Shown one piece after another: positions 1-10,849 of a DNA stretch of 64,000 nucleotides. The notes under the pieces are model-generated. The model saw only the letters and a program-made list of their open reading frames with translations, searched no databases and was not told the DNA's origin. The position numbers and the translations under genes are program-made. The stretch is taken from the NCBI GenBank assembly GCA_031308135.1, contig JAHLJT010009419.1, positions 69,058,550-69,122,549 on the forward strand, written 5' to 3'. Every line of letters starts with the position of its first letter. Positions within the stretch are counted from its first letter, which is position 1. Origin of the DNA: Acheta domesticus. Taxonomy: Eukaryota; Arthropoda; Insecta; Orthoptera; Gryllidae.

Positions 1-663
1 TCGAGCAAAAGTAATACTTGGATCACACAAGGAATTAGAACATCGTGTAAAAACAAACGTACGCTTTACTTTATTTCTAAACATCATAACATATCACCCG
101 GTTTCCATATATACTTCCGAGAATATAAAAGAATTTTAAGAAAAGTAATAGTTCAGGCAAAAATAATGAAAAATAGTCAGAACATTTGAGCGCTAGTAAC
201 AAAACTAAAGCAATGTGAGATATCGTAAAAAATACAACCACATCATCTCGATACCTTGTTGAGAATGTTATTTTAAAGGATAATGAAAGAGAAACGAGTA
301 ATCCGTAAAAAGTTGCCAATCTCTTCATCAAACACTTTTCTATAATTGCGTCTGATCTCACGAAGGGACTAAAATCACAAAATTCAACATTTTACACTTC
401 CCAAAAAATTTCAGATACGATGTTTATTTCCGAAACTTCTCCCAACGAAATCCTCAGAATAGTGAGTAAACTAAACAATAAATATTCATCTGGTTTAGAT
501 GAATTTCCGGATTGTTTATTAAAAACTTGTGCACCTGCCTTTATACATCCGTTAACTCACATTTTCAATGCTTCTTTATGTACAGGAATATTTCCAGATA
601 TTTTCAAAACAGCAAAAATTAAGTCACTTTTTAAAAAGGGAACCAAAATGATATTCAAAATTT
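1..663 (+). pseudogene. Jockey-type non-LTR retrotransposon ORF2 fragment (linker and RT N-terminus)
   Basis: The plus strand reads as the ORF2 segment between endonuclease and reverse transcriptase of a Jockey-type LINE. At the left edge it reads WITQGIRTSCKNKR, then an RT finger region with LNNKYSSGLDEFPDCLLK and FKTAKIKSLFKKG, typical of this clade. In-frame stops occur near 187, 208 and 307. A one-base frameshift at about 641 switches to a frame reading NDIQN, the motif expected next. Homology ends at about 663, where minus-strand Gypsy sequence begins. The catalytic palm is absent and the element is cut by the window edge, so it is a dead fragment. Clade assignment is by motif only. Confidence 0.75.
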
Positions 664-1500
664 TGAAGGGTTGCGGCGATAGTGACTGGGGTGGCTGCGG
701 CTGGGGGGCTGGTGATGGCGGAGATGGCTGAGTGGTGCTGTCGTTAGTACCTGAGTGACTGTCCTTCGCGTCCCTGTTATTCGTTTATTATGACGGATGG
801 AGAGGCTGCGTCGAGTTCGGGTGGTAAGAGTAACAGGTTGGTGGTGGGCAGCCAAGGTGCGTCCATTTCCCGGGTGCTGTTTGTCAAATGTTACCGAGCT
901 TCTTACCCTTACTACTCGGTATGGGCCCACCCATTTGGACGCGAGCTCCCGACTTTGCCCCGGCTGTAAGGCGAGATTGCGCAGGAGCACCCAATGTCCT
1001 TCGGTTATGCTCTGGAGCGTGAGGTAGGCGTTTTTCCCTTCGTGCTCCTTGGCAGTGACCACATCATTAAGTTCTTTAACCTGGGCAAACGCTATTTGCA
1101 ACCGACGTTGTAACACGTAATGGTACGGGGCCTCTTCTGCATATGAAGGAGCAAGAGGGCTAAGTATGTAGTCCCAGGCATTTGAATCTCCCGGCCATAG
1201 ACCAAATACGTGAGGCTGAGTCCTGTCACCCGATGTTATGAGTTTCAATGTACAAATAATGCAAAATTTAGGTGTTCGTCCCAGTCTGTGTGATCTTGCG
1301 CAACATAATGGGAGATGACGGCTGCGAAAGATTGGTGAGCTCTCTCTAGGCGGCCGTTTGCCGAGGGTTGTTCGGCGAGGTGAGAATAGACTGTATTTTC
1401 AAGAGCGTGCATTCTTGTTTCATCAGCCGAGAGGTGAAATTAGCTTCTCGGTCCGTTAGTAAGCACTTGGGCGTGCCATGCCTCTGTTCTGAGGCACTTT
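664..1500 (-). pseudogene. Gypsy-1 integrase fragment, core end and C-terminal domain
   Basis: A 197-codon minus-strand frame (1248-655) carries the Gypsy integrase C-terminal region. It includes the GHWVLLRN stretch and the WVGPYRVV motif of the GPY/F-type module found in many Gypsy integrases. Upstream, in shifted frames between about 1500 and 1250, TDREANFTS and HPQAN-like remnants match the integrase catalytic core. In an intact element this protein inserts the cDNA into host DNA. Frameshifts and loss of the N-terminal zinc-binding part make it a pseudogene. The frame runs into low-complexity Ser/His/Arg-rich sequence before the junction at 664. Confidence 0.7.
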
Positions 1501-1639
1501 GCTGTTCTGGCATCTCCGCTGCCTCCGCTGCCTTTGGCAGCTCCGCTGCTCTGAGACTTCTCTCCTTGTCCCAGGACGGTTTGCATTTTGCTGCTCATCG
1601 TCCCAGACGTAGGCGGAGTCCTTGCTGGTCAATCGAGAG

Positions 1640-2066
1640 GAACAGCTGTTTCAGCGAATTGCTGAATAAATTTCCTATAATAGCCTACTAGGCCCAGGAA
1701 AGATGGGAGCTCCTTTACGTTGGTTGGTTCCGGGAAGATTTTTACCGCCTCTATCCTCTCGGATGACCATGGACTCGCCGAGGGTCTGATTATGCTCTAA
1801 TCTAGCATGTCCTGGATGGCACTGTCCAGCGTGTCCCGCTGGGCGTGAGGTACGCGGTAGGGAGCCTTTTTGATGGGTCTAGCCGCCCCCACGTCAATTG
1901 TATGTTTCATTATCGGCGTGGATGCTAGTCTTGTCGACTTGTGAACAAATATGTCCGAGAACTCGGAGATCAAGCTTGACAACGTGGCCTTGGCCTCTTC
2001 CGGTACCCCGTTGAAGTCAAATGCCTCGAGCAAGTGGCTCTGGCCATAATTCGGGTTCATCTTCAT
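1640..2066 (-). pseudogene. Gypsy-1 reverse transcriptase with the palm deleted
   Basis: The fingers begin at 2066 and read RPIKKAPYRVPHAQRD, then IIRPSASPWSS just after a stop at about 1795. In an intact Gypsy RT the next part would be the palm with its YVDD box. Instead the sequence goes straight to EAVKIFPEPTNVKEL and FLGLVGYYRKFI, which is the thumb and connection. About 150 residues, including all catalytic aspartates, are therefore missing through an internal deletion. This piece cannot encode an active polymerase. The family assignment is confident; the exact deletion endpoints are inferred. Confidence 0.75.
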
Positions 2067-3900
2067 CGATTAGACTAGTCTGCTATGAAGGGATTGCAGA
2101 ATATTTCACTACTGCTGTTAACTGTTCTGTCTAAATTACTTAGATTACAAAGGAGGATCGTCACATCTTACAAAGGAGGAAGGTCCTTATCAACCTTCAC
2201 TATTAGAGGTGGAATGCCTACTTCCGGTTTCCTAGCGTCCACGATCCATTGTGACTCCGGGGGAAGAACGGAACCTTGCCTAGCACTATGGGTCGTGGAG
2301 GCACCTTTATAGCTCGGGGAAAATATAATCACCCATCTGTTGTTTTTTTTGCCTCTCATGGGCTTTTCCATGATTCTGCTAACACATGAGTTATTCGTCG
2401 TCCGCACCTTCGACGATCCGCTGCTGGGGAGTAGTCATCCACGATGCACACATGCTCTACATTGGCTAGGAGTGCAGACAGGGAGCGTACGCCGTGGACA
2501 GGGGCTGTAGCGGCGGCAGCTCCATTTCACAAGCGACAGAACATTTCGCCTGCTCGCGCGTTCGCGTCGCCCAGAACCAGCGTGTCCCGTCCTTGCCGCA
2601 TTCGCTCGGATCGAAGGACATCCACCAGGAGCCTGCGCTCGGGGAGCCACCGTGAGAGCACCCATCGCCTCACACGCACCAGCAGGCACGCCTTGTACAC
2701 GCCTGTGCGCCGTATTTTCTCCGGGATCTGATGGGCCAGGGTGACTGCTAACAGCTCTTTGTGCTCGGCCACGCCATGTAAGTCATTTGGCGCTGCACAG
2801 GTCTTGGGCGCTCCGCGTCAGCTTGCCGCTTTGGAAAGGACTAGGGCTTTTTGGATAACAACCGGACTGAGATGTTGATATAAACTGTGACAGTGGCGAA
2901 AAATCTTCCTTGAAGACCTTGGTCACGGAAGGAACGTTCTGTATCGTAACATCAATATGCTTAACTTCTTCTCTTCTTTATGTTCTCAGGCGTACATGAA
3001 AGCCTCGGGTTTAACCTCTCAATAACTGAATATTCTCTTTTCTCGTTTTCTTCCATTGGTGTTCGACAATTTTCCGAATCTATTTCTGACGCACGGTAAA
3101 ACTCCACGACCGTCACGTCCGAGTGAATGCTATACTCCGCACCCTCGTCAGCACGCGAAGCCCCTATTAACTTGCTCTTAGGCGTCGCATTTGATGGTAC
3201 AAGAATCTTCGTATCCAGGTCGTTTTCAATAGACCACAAGAGGTCATCACACATCATAATTATCTTTTCCACTTCACGCTTAAACCTACAAGAAAAACAG
3301 TGGCTTGTTCCGTCAGTCATCAAATATTTTGTAACAAATAATTTTCCTCCAATGGTAGTCTAGAATCTTCCAAACCTATTTCTCACGTACGAAAAAACTC
3401 TACGTCCTCCTTCATCTCCCTAACCTGTTTCGTGTCACTCTCCATCGTCTTGCTTACCCTAGTTTTACCGTTTCCGCTAGCCTGATGTAGGTGGATCTCT
3501 CCTTCGGATGTACAGCTCTGTTTGTACTCTGTCCCATCCGCCTTCATCTTTCTAGCCTGCTCTGCGTCGTTCTCCGTTGTCTTGCTTTCGTCCCTTCCGC
3601 TAGCCTGATGTAGGTGGATCTCTCCGGATGTACAGCCCTGTTCGCACTATGTCCCATCCGTCTTCATCTTTCTAGACTGCTCTAATGGACTCCCTAGTTT
3701 CTCAAACTCTCTCAACGAGCCTAATAGGTCTAGTTTGATTGTGATCGAGGTTCCATTCTTGATGCCTTCTCTTGATGCCGCTCCGTACCCGATAGTGACG
3801 CTGACGGTCATTCCATCCTCAGGGGTTACAGCCAGTATCATCTCGTCCCCGACCTCACGGTCCGGGCCTACGCGTTTCCCTCGTTCGAAGGATTCCTCTG
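2067..3900 (-). pseudogene. Unassigned part of the Gypsy-1 polyprotein region (gag-pol spacer or protease)
   Basis: This stretch lies between the RT fingers and the zinc knuckles, where protease and spacer would be expected. Minus-strand open stretches exist at 2168-2407, 2527-2772 and 2961-3323. I cannot find a clear Asp-Thr/Ser-Gly protease active site in them. The 2430-2770 part is markedly GC-rich compared with its surroundings and could be a separate insertion. The interval also holds a tandem duplication (3471-3694). Assignment to Gypsy-1 is by position only. Confidence 0.35.
3471..3694. repeat. Two-copy tandem duplication, period about 124 bp
   Basis: The block starting CGCTAGCCTGATGTAGGTGG near 3475 recurs near 3599 in the same orientation. 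Both copies continue through a shared ATGTACAGC and a TCCCATCCG..TTCATCTTTCTAG segment. They differ by substitutions and a 5-bp indel. It is a local duplication inside the decayed Gypsy-1 gag-pol spacer. Confidence 0.8.
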
Positions 3901-3906
3901 CTTCGA

Positions 3907-4062
3907 GCAGTCGACGGTAACGTGCCCATTTTGCCTACATCTGCCGCAGATTACATTGGAGCAAGTTCTTATGCTGTGGCACGTCTGTCCGCAGTTATAG
4001 CATTCCTGCCGTTTGCTAGGGCAGTTCACAGCGATATGGCCCGGCTTCTGGCAATGGTAGCG
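3907..4062 (-). pseudogene. Gypsy-1 nucleocapsid: three CCHC zinc knuckles
   Basis: Translating the minus strand gives three consecutive CX2CX4HX4C boxes at 4062-4021, 4002-3961 and 3948-3907. The second (CYNCGQTCHSIRTC) and third (CGRCRQNGHVTVDC) have all four zinc ligands. In the first, the first ligand Cys is Arg (CGC, one base from TGC). Such knuckles bind retroelement RNA in the nucleocapsid part of Gag. The remainder of Gag lies at 4858-5851, separated from the knuckles by the solo LTR at 4127-4801. This shows that the LTR landed inside Gypsy-1. Confidence 0.85.
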
Positions 4063-4126
4063 TATTTTTGCTGCGGCCGGCTGTCGAGAATACGGCGGGG
4101 TCGGGGAGGAATTACGGGCGTCCGGG

Positions 4127-4801
4127 AGTTAAGTATCTCCACAATAGAATGAATTCAAGTTGGAGAAACGGTCGCGAGATCGGACCGCCGTGCCATGCAG
4201 GTTCACCAGGAACGCACACGAAAAATACAGAGACAACCTTTTAAAAATACATTTATTACCCGCAATCAGCGCATGTACATCGCTGGAGCTATAGTGTGCT
4301 GGCCACCAATAGCTCCAGGTTATTTATCATCTTCCCCTTGCGGAGTGCGTGGGGAGGGAGACCTCTCGTGGAGGGGACGTCTCTAGCCAGTCCCGGGGTG
4401 TCGTCCTCCGTGCCGGCATCACGTGACGGCTGACGCCAGGGTACAGGGTCCGGGCGTCGGTCAGGCGCCGTCCAGGGCGGAAAGTTTTGAATCAGGGTGC
4501 AGAGTCCAGGCGCCGCTCAGGCGCCGTCTGGGGTGGCGACGCATGACTCTGCGCTGAGGGGGCAGGGTGCAGGGTCCAGGCGTGAGCCATGGTGCTGAGT
4601 CCAGGCGCCGCTTAGGCGCCGTCTGGGGTGGCGACGCATGACTCTGCGCTGGCGACAGGGTGCAGGGTCCAGGCGTCGCTCAGGCGCCGTCCGGGCGCCG
4701 CCAGGCGTTAACGCCGCCGTCGGTGGCGAAAGGCTCAGGCTATTTCCATTATTAATATGCATATGCCCGAGTTGGTGGCGACATGTCGTGTAAACATGAC
4801 T
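4127..4801 (-). mobile_element. Solo LTR of a second Gypsy family (copy 1), with 4-bp TSD
   Basis: This 675-bp unit starts AGTTAAGTATCTCCAC and ends CATGACT, the AGT..ACT termini common in insect Gypsy-group LTRs. CGGG immediately precedes (4123-4126) and follows it (4802-4805), a 4-bp target-site duplication. A second copy lies at 7675-8232. AATAAA on the minus strand (within about 4240-4260) suggests minus orientation. No primer-binding site or polypurine tract adjoins either end, so it is a solo LTR. It carries an extra GC-rich tandem unit of roughly 118 bp (CAGGCGCCG..GGGGTGGCGACGC) that is single in copy 2, which explains the length difference. Confidence 0.8.
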
Positions 4802-4857
4802 CGGGAACCGAGGCATTGAACGCGAAGGCGGAAGGCTGAAACACTGAGTGGGGGCGG

Positions 4858-5851
4858 TCATTCCAACTGGCTGGCAGGAAGCGGCACGTACTGGTCGGTC
4901 TGCTGTGGAAAAGGGCCAGGCGCACGTGCTGATGCCGGGGGCGGGGGTACCCATTGCGCATACCAGCCAACGGGGGTGGGGGGAAGGTAATTCAGTGCAT
5001 TCACTGTACGAGTGGTGTCCACGTAGTTTCTGGACGTCGCCTCTTGTACGCGGGCGAACTCTTCTGCTTCCAAGATATTCTGTGGATTTCGTACGTATTC
5101 GAACCGACCTATTTCTTCGCGCAAACCCGCCAGAAATTGAGCCAGTAATCTTTCTTTGAAAATAGTCTTTGTTTCCGCGGAGTCGGGTTTACTGCAGCAA
5201 CTAAGCAGTCGGCGTTCAAGGGTCCTCAGTCTGTTAGAAAAATCGCTGACTGATTCCAATTGCCTCTGGGTACAGTTATTGAAGAGCTTTTCTAAGGACG
5301 GTCGCGAGAATTTTGGTGAAACCTATCCTTCGGATATTTGCAAAATTAGCGTACGAGACGGTCACATGAGCGTGGTTATCAACAAACTCTGCAGCGCTGT
5401 CGGTGATCCGAAGGCGGGCAACTCCTAACGTTTGATCCACGTTCCAACCATTGAATTGGCTTACAATTCGTAGGTGCTCCAAGAATGTCTCCACTTTCGC
5501 GCTATCTTCTCCGCTGAAAATCGGGACCATGAAGATTTGGTTGCCCGACACTTGAGGCGGCGCATGAGCGTAGGCAGAACTGGTGGAGGTAGAAAGTTCA
5601 GAAGTGTGGATCGTACCAGTGCTTTCTGTGTTCGTCTCGAGGGTAAAAACCGCAAAATCCATTAAATTAGTAGTATCCCCGCTTTCCCAACGTAGGAGGT
5701 ATGAGTGCTTCTCGCACAACACCATGGCCGTACCCGCCGATTTTCTACCGCTAATGCAATGTAAGATCTTCTTTAAGATCTTCATCTGCAGCTGACCAAC
5801 CGCAGTGGTCTTGTGGTGAGGAGGGGGAGGGGGCCGACGACAATGACTCAC
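4858..5851 (-). pseudogene. Gypsy-1 gag, matrix/capsid part
   Basis: Two minus-strand open stretches (5851-5276 and 5259-4858) together resemble a Gypsy Gag. The first holds IPIFSGE/FLEHLR-like sequence (reads VPIFSGEDSAKVETFLEHL), a typical retrotransposon Gag start. The second reads KERLLAQFLAGLREEI and LEAEEFARVQEA, which fits the helical capsid region. A Pro-rich tail (about 4900) would lead to the zinc knuckles, now displaced by the solo LTR. Frame breaks between the two stretches and the loss of continuity to pol make it a pseudogene. Confidence 0.75.
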
Positions 5852-6005
5852 TCTTGAAGATTATGACAACCCGAGAATCCAATACCTACCCTTCTCCCAT
5901 CTTTGGTCTTTTCTTAAGTGCGCCCGCTGCTGAGGTTCAAACCCGTACTTCGATTTGAAGCCCGGGTTATAGACCTGCGCCCCCTCCATTTACTGAATTG
6001 CTCTA

Positions 6006-6230
6006 CCCCACACCTGACACCAATATGTCGTGAAGTCGACGACATAAGGTGGGAGCGGGTGGCGGGCCAAAAAGATGCACACACAGAGACTGTTACTATG
6101 GATTTATTCTGTCAAAAGGCAGGAACTTACATAATGCAGAACAGAAACTTACATAGCGTTGGAGGTACCCAGACAGTCGTAGCGGAAGAGGAGGTAGCAG
6201 GAGACGGCGACGGCGGCGGGCAATGACTTG
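6006..6230 (-). other. Probable 5' LTR and primer-site region of Gypsy-1
   Basis: Beyond gag on the minus strand the sequence reads TTGGTGTCAGGTGTGGGG (complement of about 6007-6024). This resembles the junction between LTR end and primer-binding site in many Gypsy elements. Further out, a minus-strand AATAAA at about 6099-6105 would suit an LTR polyadenylation signal. No second LTR copy is available to define the boundaries, so both the LTR call and its limits are tentative. Confidence 0.4.
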
Positions 6231-6329
6231 CGATAATGAGTTCGCACCGTTTCACCACACGCGGCCTTTCTGAGAGTATTGATCGTATCGCAAAGTTGGA
6301 GTCATTCATCGTCGGTGTGAATGGTTGCG

Positions 6330-6653
6330 TTAATTCTGGATACACAGATACTGGCGCATTGGGCAAAAGTACTTTGCGTTCTTCAAAGGAATTCCGACAA
6401 GAGTCATTGATGTCAGTCTTTGTTCCTCTCTTGAGGGAACGGGTGAGGGGAAAGCTATATCAGAGAAATCCTTAATAAATTTCAAATAGCATCCGGTGAG
6501 TGCTAAAAATTGCTTATTTTCTTTTAGAGGTGTGGGTATGAGGTACTGCTTTAATGCCAAGATCTTACCGGATTGGGTTGAAGCAACTACACAGATGATT
6601 GCGAGCATGTATACACTCGAATACTGCCTGGTTATCAATGCATTGTGCCACAC
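6330..6653 (-). pseudogene. Fragment of another Gypsy-type RT (thumb/connection), Gypsy-3
   Basis: The minus-strand frame contains YLIPTPLKENKQFLALTGCY followed by FIKDFSDIAFP. This is the thumb motif seen in Gypsy polymerases as P.P.....FLGL.GYYRKFI. Gypsy-1 already has its own thumb at about 1650-1730, and this piece lies beyond the Gypsy-1 5' end, so it belongs to a separate element. Flanking sequence does not show the palm or integrase. It is a short relic. Confidence 0.6.
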
Positions 6654-7674
6654 TTGCCCACGATTTTATCGTATCCGTAAAGGAATACCTCAGTCTCTCA
6701 ATCAAGCAGTAATAAAACTATACTTCTCTTGTCATCAGTTTCTTAACAGATTCAACACTTGCCATGAAATTGGAGAAAAACAGCATGAAGTCTCCGATTA
6801 AACGAATGGGTTTACGCCACGCGCCTTTCTTTATACACATACACTTCTTCCTCTGGAGAAACTTCATTTTCCTGTAAACTATTTCCACTATTTGCTGCTC
6901 TTTTCTGCGGCGTACTGTACACCGTACTTCCTAAGTTGGGGATATTTACAATCCTAGACATTATCCACTCACCAATCTTGAATCTTGTCATCTAGAAGCT
7001 TATTTAATTGTACAATATTATGCAAGTCCTTTGGACTTCGAGATCCTTCCATGGACACTTCTGCTAAATCTCCGGAAAAATCGATAGCATGGGTTTCCTT
7101 CGTACGTTTCCCGGTTCCTTTTTTTCACGACCTAATTTTAAACGGTACGTAACCTCGACTACTCGGGTTATCCTTATGTCTCTTAGTAAAAACGGTAACA
7201 GATCACAACCACCTGCACCTTAATAAGTTTGTTACCAAACCTTTCTCTTCATTTGGTTTCTCATTTATCCTGGATATACCCTCAGCGTTTGTGAGAAGTA
7301 TTTTCACATCTCTAGCTGGCACAATAGTTTGAATTTTCTAAATTCGTATGCTTTTTACTATAGTGCTTCAGTGATATATTTCAGAAAGTAAACACTACTT
7401 TCATGAGTATTTTTTCGAAAACTCTCATTATAGCTGTAGATACATCAGCAGACACGGGATCGATTCTGTTTCCCCTTCTTGCCATCTATTTATTGCTTCC
7501 GTTTGCTATTAAATATTTCATGCACTAAAAAGCATAATGACATTTTTTTTAAAAATATTATACATTGCCATACAGTTTTTTCTAAACGAGATAATTCAAT
7601 TTGTATGTCTCGAGTATAATTGACTTTAAAAAATTCAAAAATGACGGTTGGTACTGTGACTACGGCAGTACTAT
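6654..7674. other. Decayed sequence, no gene recognised
   Basis: No intact frame is present. Minus-strand pieces between 7130 and 6840 have a gag-like flavour (for example RSPKDLHNIVQLNKLLDDK), but they are too short and broken to assign. The remainder is AT-rich, without repeats that I can pair elsewhere in the window. Confidence 0.4.
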
Positions 7675-8232
7675 AGTTAAGTATCTCCACAGCAGAATTG
7701 ATCAGGATGGAGAAACGGTCGCGAGATTGGACCGCTGTGCCATGCAGATTCACGAGGACACGCACACGAAAATACAGAGATAACTTTTAAAGATGCATTT
7801 TATTTCCCGCAACAGCGCATGTTACATCGCCACCAATAGCTCCAGGGTATTTATGATCTTCCCCTTGCGGAGTGCGTGGGGGGGGAGACCTCTCGTGGAG
7901 GGGACGTCTCTAGCCAGTCCCGGGGTGTCGTCGTCCGCGCTGGCGTCACGTGATGGCTGACGCCAAGGTGCAGGTTCCGGGCGTCGGTCAGGCGCCGTCC
8001 AGGGCGGAAAGTTTTGAATCAGGGTGCAGCGTCCAGGCGCCGCTCAGGCGCCGTCTGGGGTGGCGACGCATGACTCTGCGCTGGCGACAGGGTGCAGGGT
8101 CCAGGCGTCGCTCAGGCGCCGTCCGGGCGCCGCCAGGCCTTATCGCCGCCGTCGGTGGCGAAAGACTCGGGCTGTTTCATTGTTAGTACTCATATGCCCG
8201 AATTGGTGGCGACATGTCGTGCAAACATGACT
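7675..8232 (-). mobile_element. Solo LTR of the same family as 4127-4801 (copy 2)
   Basis: This 558-bp unit runs from AGTTAAGTATCTCCAC to CATGACT and aligns along its length with copy 1, apart from the single GC-rich internal unit. CTAT precedes it (7671-7674). CTAT also occurs at 8231-8234, overlapping the last two bases of the expected LTR end, so a 4-5 bp duplication (ACTAT) is likely but slightly disturbed. A minus-strand AATAAA near 7798-7805 matches copy 1. No internal element sequence adjoins it. Confidence 0.75.
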
Positions 8233-10749
8233 ATGACTGCGGCTGAATGTACGCAGTTCATTTTTATGAATTCAATACTAATTTTATATGTTAATTGTAC
8301 ATCAAAATGGAATCAGATTCATACTGATTGACTGGATGGAAGGAATGGTCTGAATGAGTCTTAAGAGAGTTTAAAGATATTATTTTAAGAAATATTGGAA
8401 CCTGACTGAGTAATGAGCAAAGCAGAAAGGCTGTGAGCAGTGAACAAACCGCCACAGAACCAATGGTATTTCCTTGTACAATTCAGCTCCAAAGAACTGA
8501 TCCGGATGATAATGCCCTCCTACCATATTTTCTTGACTAATTTCTGGTGTGCAATCTCTAAACCCCTCATTCTCTTTGCCCTGAACCATTATTGTTATAT
8601 TGCATTATCCTCCCCTAACATCCACTTCAGTCATCAAAAGACTTCAAAATAAGCTATGATGAGCCAACTCGAGAATTTATCCGAGAAACATTCATCACAA
8701 GTATGCCGAGTTATTGCAGATTCAATTGGGAAATTGTTTTTAAGTAAACGATTTAACGGAGGCATGCAGAAGACAATGCTGCGTTTCTAGTACGGTGTGG
8801 TGCAACATCTTTGGAAAGCGTTCCTGCGATGATTGACTTTCAAGCCGGAAGGTTGCAGACCCCATCTTCAGACAGCACGGTTAAGGAAGCGATCGCTGAA
8901 CGAGTACTTGTCCACGCTCCACAGCCCCGCCAGGATTGGTGGACTTCTCCGCTTCCTCCACAGCCGCCAGCGAGCACAGCCGTCAGCCGTCAGCCTGAGG
9001 CAGTCGACGTCACATGGCAATCGACGCACGTGCGCTCTTTTCCACTCACGCTGCCTATCGCATCGGACTAACACTCTGGGATCTCACATGAAGCTGCCCA
9101 GTTTTTCCCGGCGGCCTTCGCCCATGCAAACGGGAAGCCGCTGCCGAAAGAGTACTAAGTGATGGAGTGAGAAGGAGTAGGAGATCGCGTTCACGAAGAA
9201 CAACGACAACTAAGGATACGGAAACAGGTTGGCGCAACGGGACAACTCCCTGCTTAGTGGTACTGGCACTGTGAAACTATGGTGAATTACGGCGGCGGAC
9301 GAAAATGAAGCCTTCCTTGACTCGCTGGATGCTAGAAGATTGAAAGCACTGTAGGACTGAGTGGCTGCTGTGTGATTTGAAAATTCCACATATTGTACTA
9401 TTTAAATTGTCCAATTTGAGACGAAGTAAAAGTGGTGTACAGAATAGTTGAGACGGAGAGTAAAAAGTGACCGTACAACGAAGATACGTTTCGACAGCTG
9501 AAGGTGGTCGGCCTGGATATGGCGCAAACACCATTCATGTTCCAGATGCTTGTTCCTGCCGAGTCCGCGGCCGGACTACACTTGTGGATGAAGTATTCGC
9601 GATTGAATGGGTGTTCATCAGTGCACAGAAATAAGGTTGTACCATTCTTTGTTACAAAGGAGCGCCGCAGTCCGTAAACAGAAACTAGCGCGTTTCCTTA
9701 TTGGATCCGGATTCCTTATAGAATACCCATGCAACTTTTTACTCCTATAAGACCGTTTCCACTAATGAAATTTTATTACGGCATCCTGTCCCTCCCTTCC
9801 ATCGCCCTAGATTGCCTTCCCAACTATAACGTCAAAAGCAACTTGATATGAAAGTCCATCTGCCCTTAAGGAACATCCTGTTTTATGGGATCGAGAAACC
9901 AAATTTCAAGAGTATAAGTCTCTGTTTCCTTCAGGAAGAAAAATGAAAATTTTAACATCCACAATTGGCTATTGACCGTGCCCAGACTTCCATCTTCTCT
10001 CGCATTAGGTCTCTTCTGGTGACACCTGCAGAGGAAGGAGATTCAAGAACCACCTTCACAGAAGAAGGGAAGATACTACTGAAGGCGACAGCAAGTGCTC
10101 CTTTGTGTTTAAGTAATCAAAGCAGTGTTAAAGTGGTAAGAAAATTATTCCGCTATTCCCTAGTGTAGTTATCAACTAATTTCTGTATAAATATCAATCT
10201 ATAAATAAATGTTTGTACGTTGGTTTGTACCAATTACATTAGGAGTTACACGGGATTAGTAGAGCTCAATAATTAAACGGCCTAAGAGGGGTCAAATTTT
10301 GTCGCACTCTACAAGTACAATCTTATCACCAATGCTTCCAATAATTGTACCATTTGTGTCACTAAATGATGAAATGCTCAGAGATTATCTCTTATATTTT
10401 TGTATATGCTGTATTGTGTGTATATGTATTGTATAATAATGACCGTCATGTTTCAATGAAATATTCTTAGGGCTTTGCTTTTTTAAAGCTCCAATCTCTT
10501 CTGCAGGGAAGGGCATGTTGTGTATTTTTAATCGCTGCTCCAGAGAGACAGAAACTTCCATCCGCCCATTGCTCGGATATGTAAACAGCTCTGGCCACTG
10601 GGGTATTCAACAGTTTAAAGAAGTGTTCTCCGTCAAACGGAAGCACGTATATCCTCAATACCATGTCTTTGCCCTCTTGCCCTTTTGGGGGTGACTAATT
10701 CTGGGCAGCGCCGCGATAAAATACGCCACCTCCCCTGAAAAAGAGATAG
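8233..10749. other. No gene or repeat recognised
   Basis: Mixed-composition DNA. Plus-strand frames at 8811-9071 and 8833-9162 are moderately GC-rich but show no domain, no splice-site pattern and no repeat partner in the window. I see nothing that I can name up to the assembly gap. Confidence 0.5.
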
Positions 10750-10849
10750 NNNNNNNNNNNNNNNNNNNNNNNNNNNNNNNNNNNNNNNNNNNNNNNNNNN
10801 NNNNNNNNNNNNNNNNNNNNNNNNNNNNNNNNNNNNNNNNNNNNNNNNN
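10750..10849. other. Assembly gap, 100 N
   Basis: Exactly 100 N, a common placeholder length for a scaffold gap of unknown size. Frames that cross it are meaningless. Confidence 0.98.

Larger units (their letters stand above)
664..6330 (-). mobile_element. Decayed Gypsy-type LTR retrotransposon (Gypsy-1)
   Basis: Gag, zinc knuckles, RT pieces and integrase appear on the minus strand in the order expected for a Gypsy element, reading from high to low coordinates. Gag lies at 5851-4858, knuckles at 4062-3907, RT at 2066-1640 and integrase at about 1500-664. The frames are broken many times. The RT palm and most of RNase H are missing, and a solo LTR of another family interrupts gag. A 5' LTR and primer-site-like region lies beyond gag at about 6006-6230. 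No matching 3' LTR is visible at the low-coordinate end, so that end is probably truncated where it meets the LINE fragment. The outer boundary near 6330 is approximate. Confidence 0.75.

Noticed and set aside
4802..7674. A single complete LTR element bounded by the LTR copies at 4127-4801 and 7675-8232
   Set aside because: Copy 1 has its own TSD and splits Gypsy-1 gag from its zinc knuckles; no primer site or polypurine tract adjoins the LTRs.
8811..9162. Overlapping plus-strand frames, GC-rich
   Set aside because: No recognisable motif, overlapping in two frames, no repeat or splice context; not supported as a gene.
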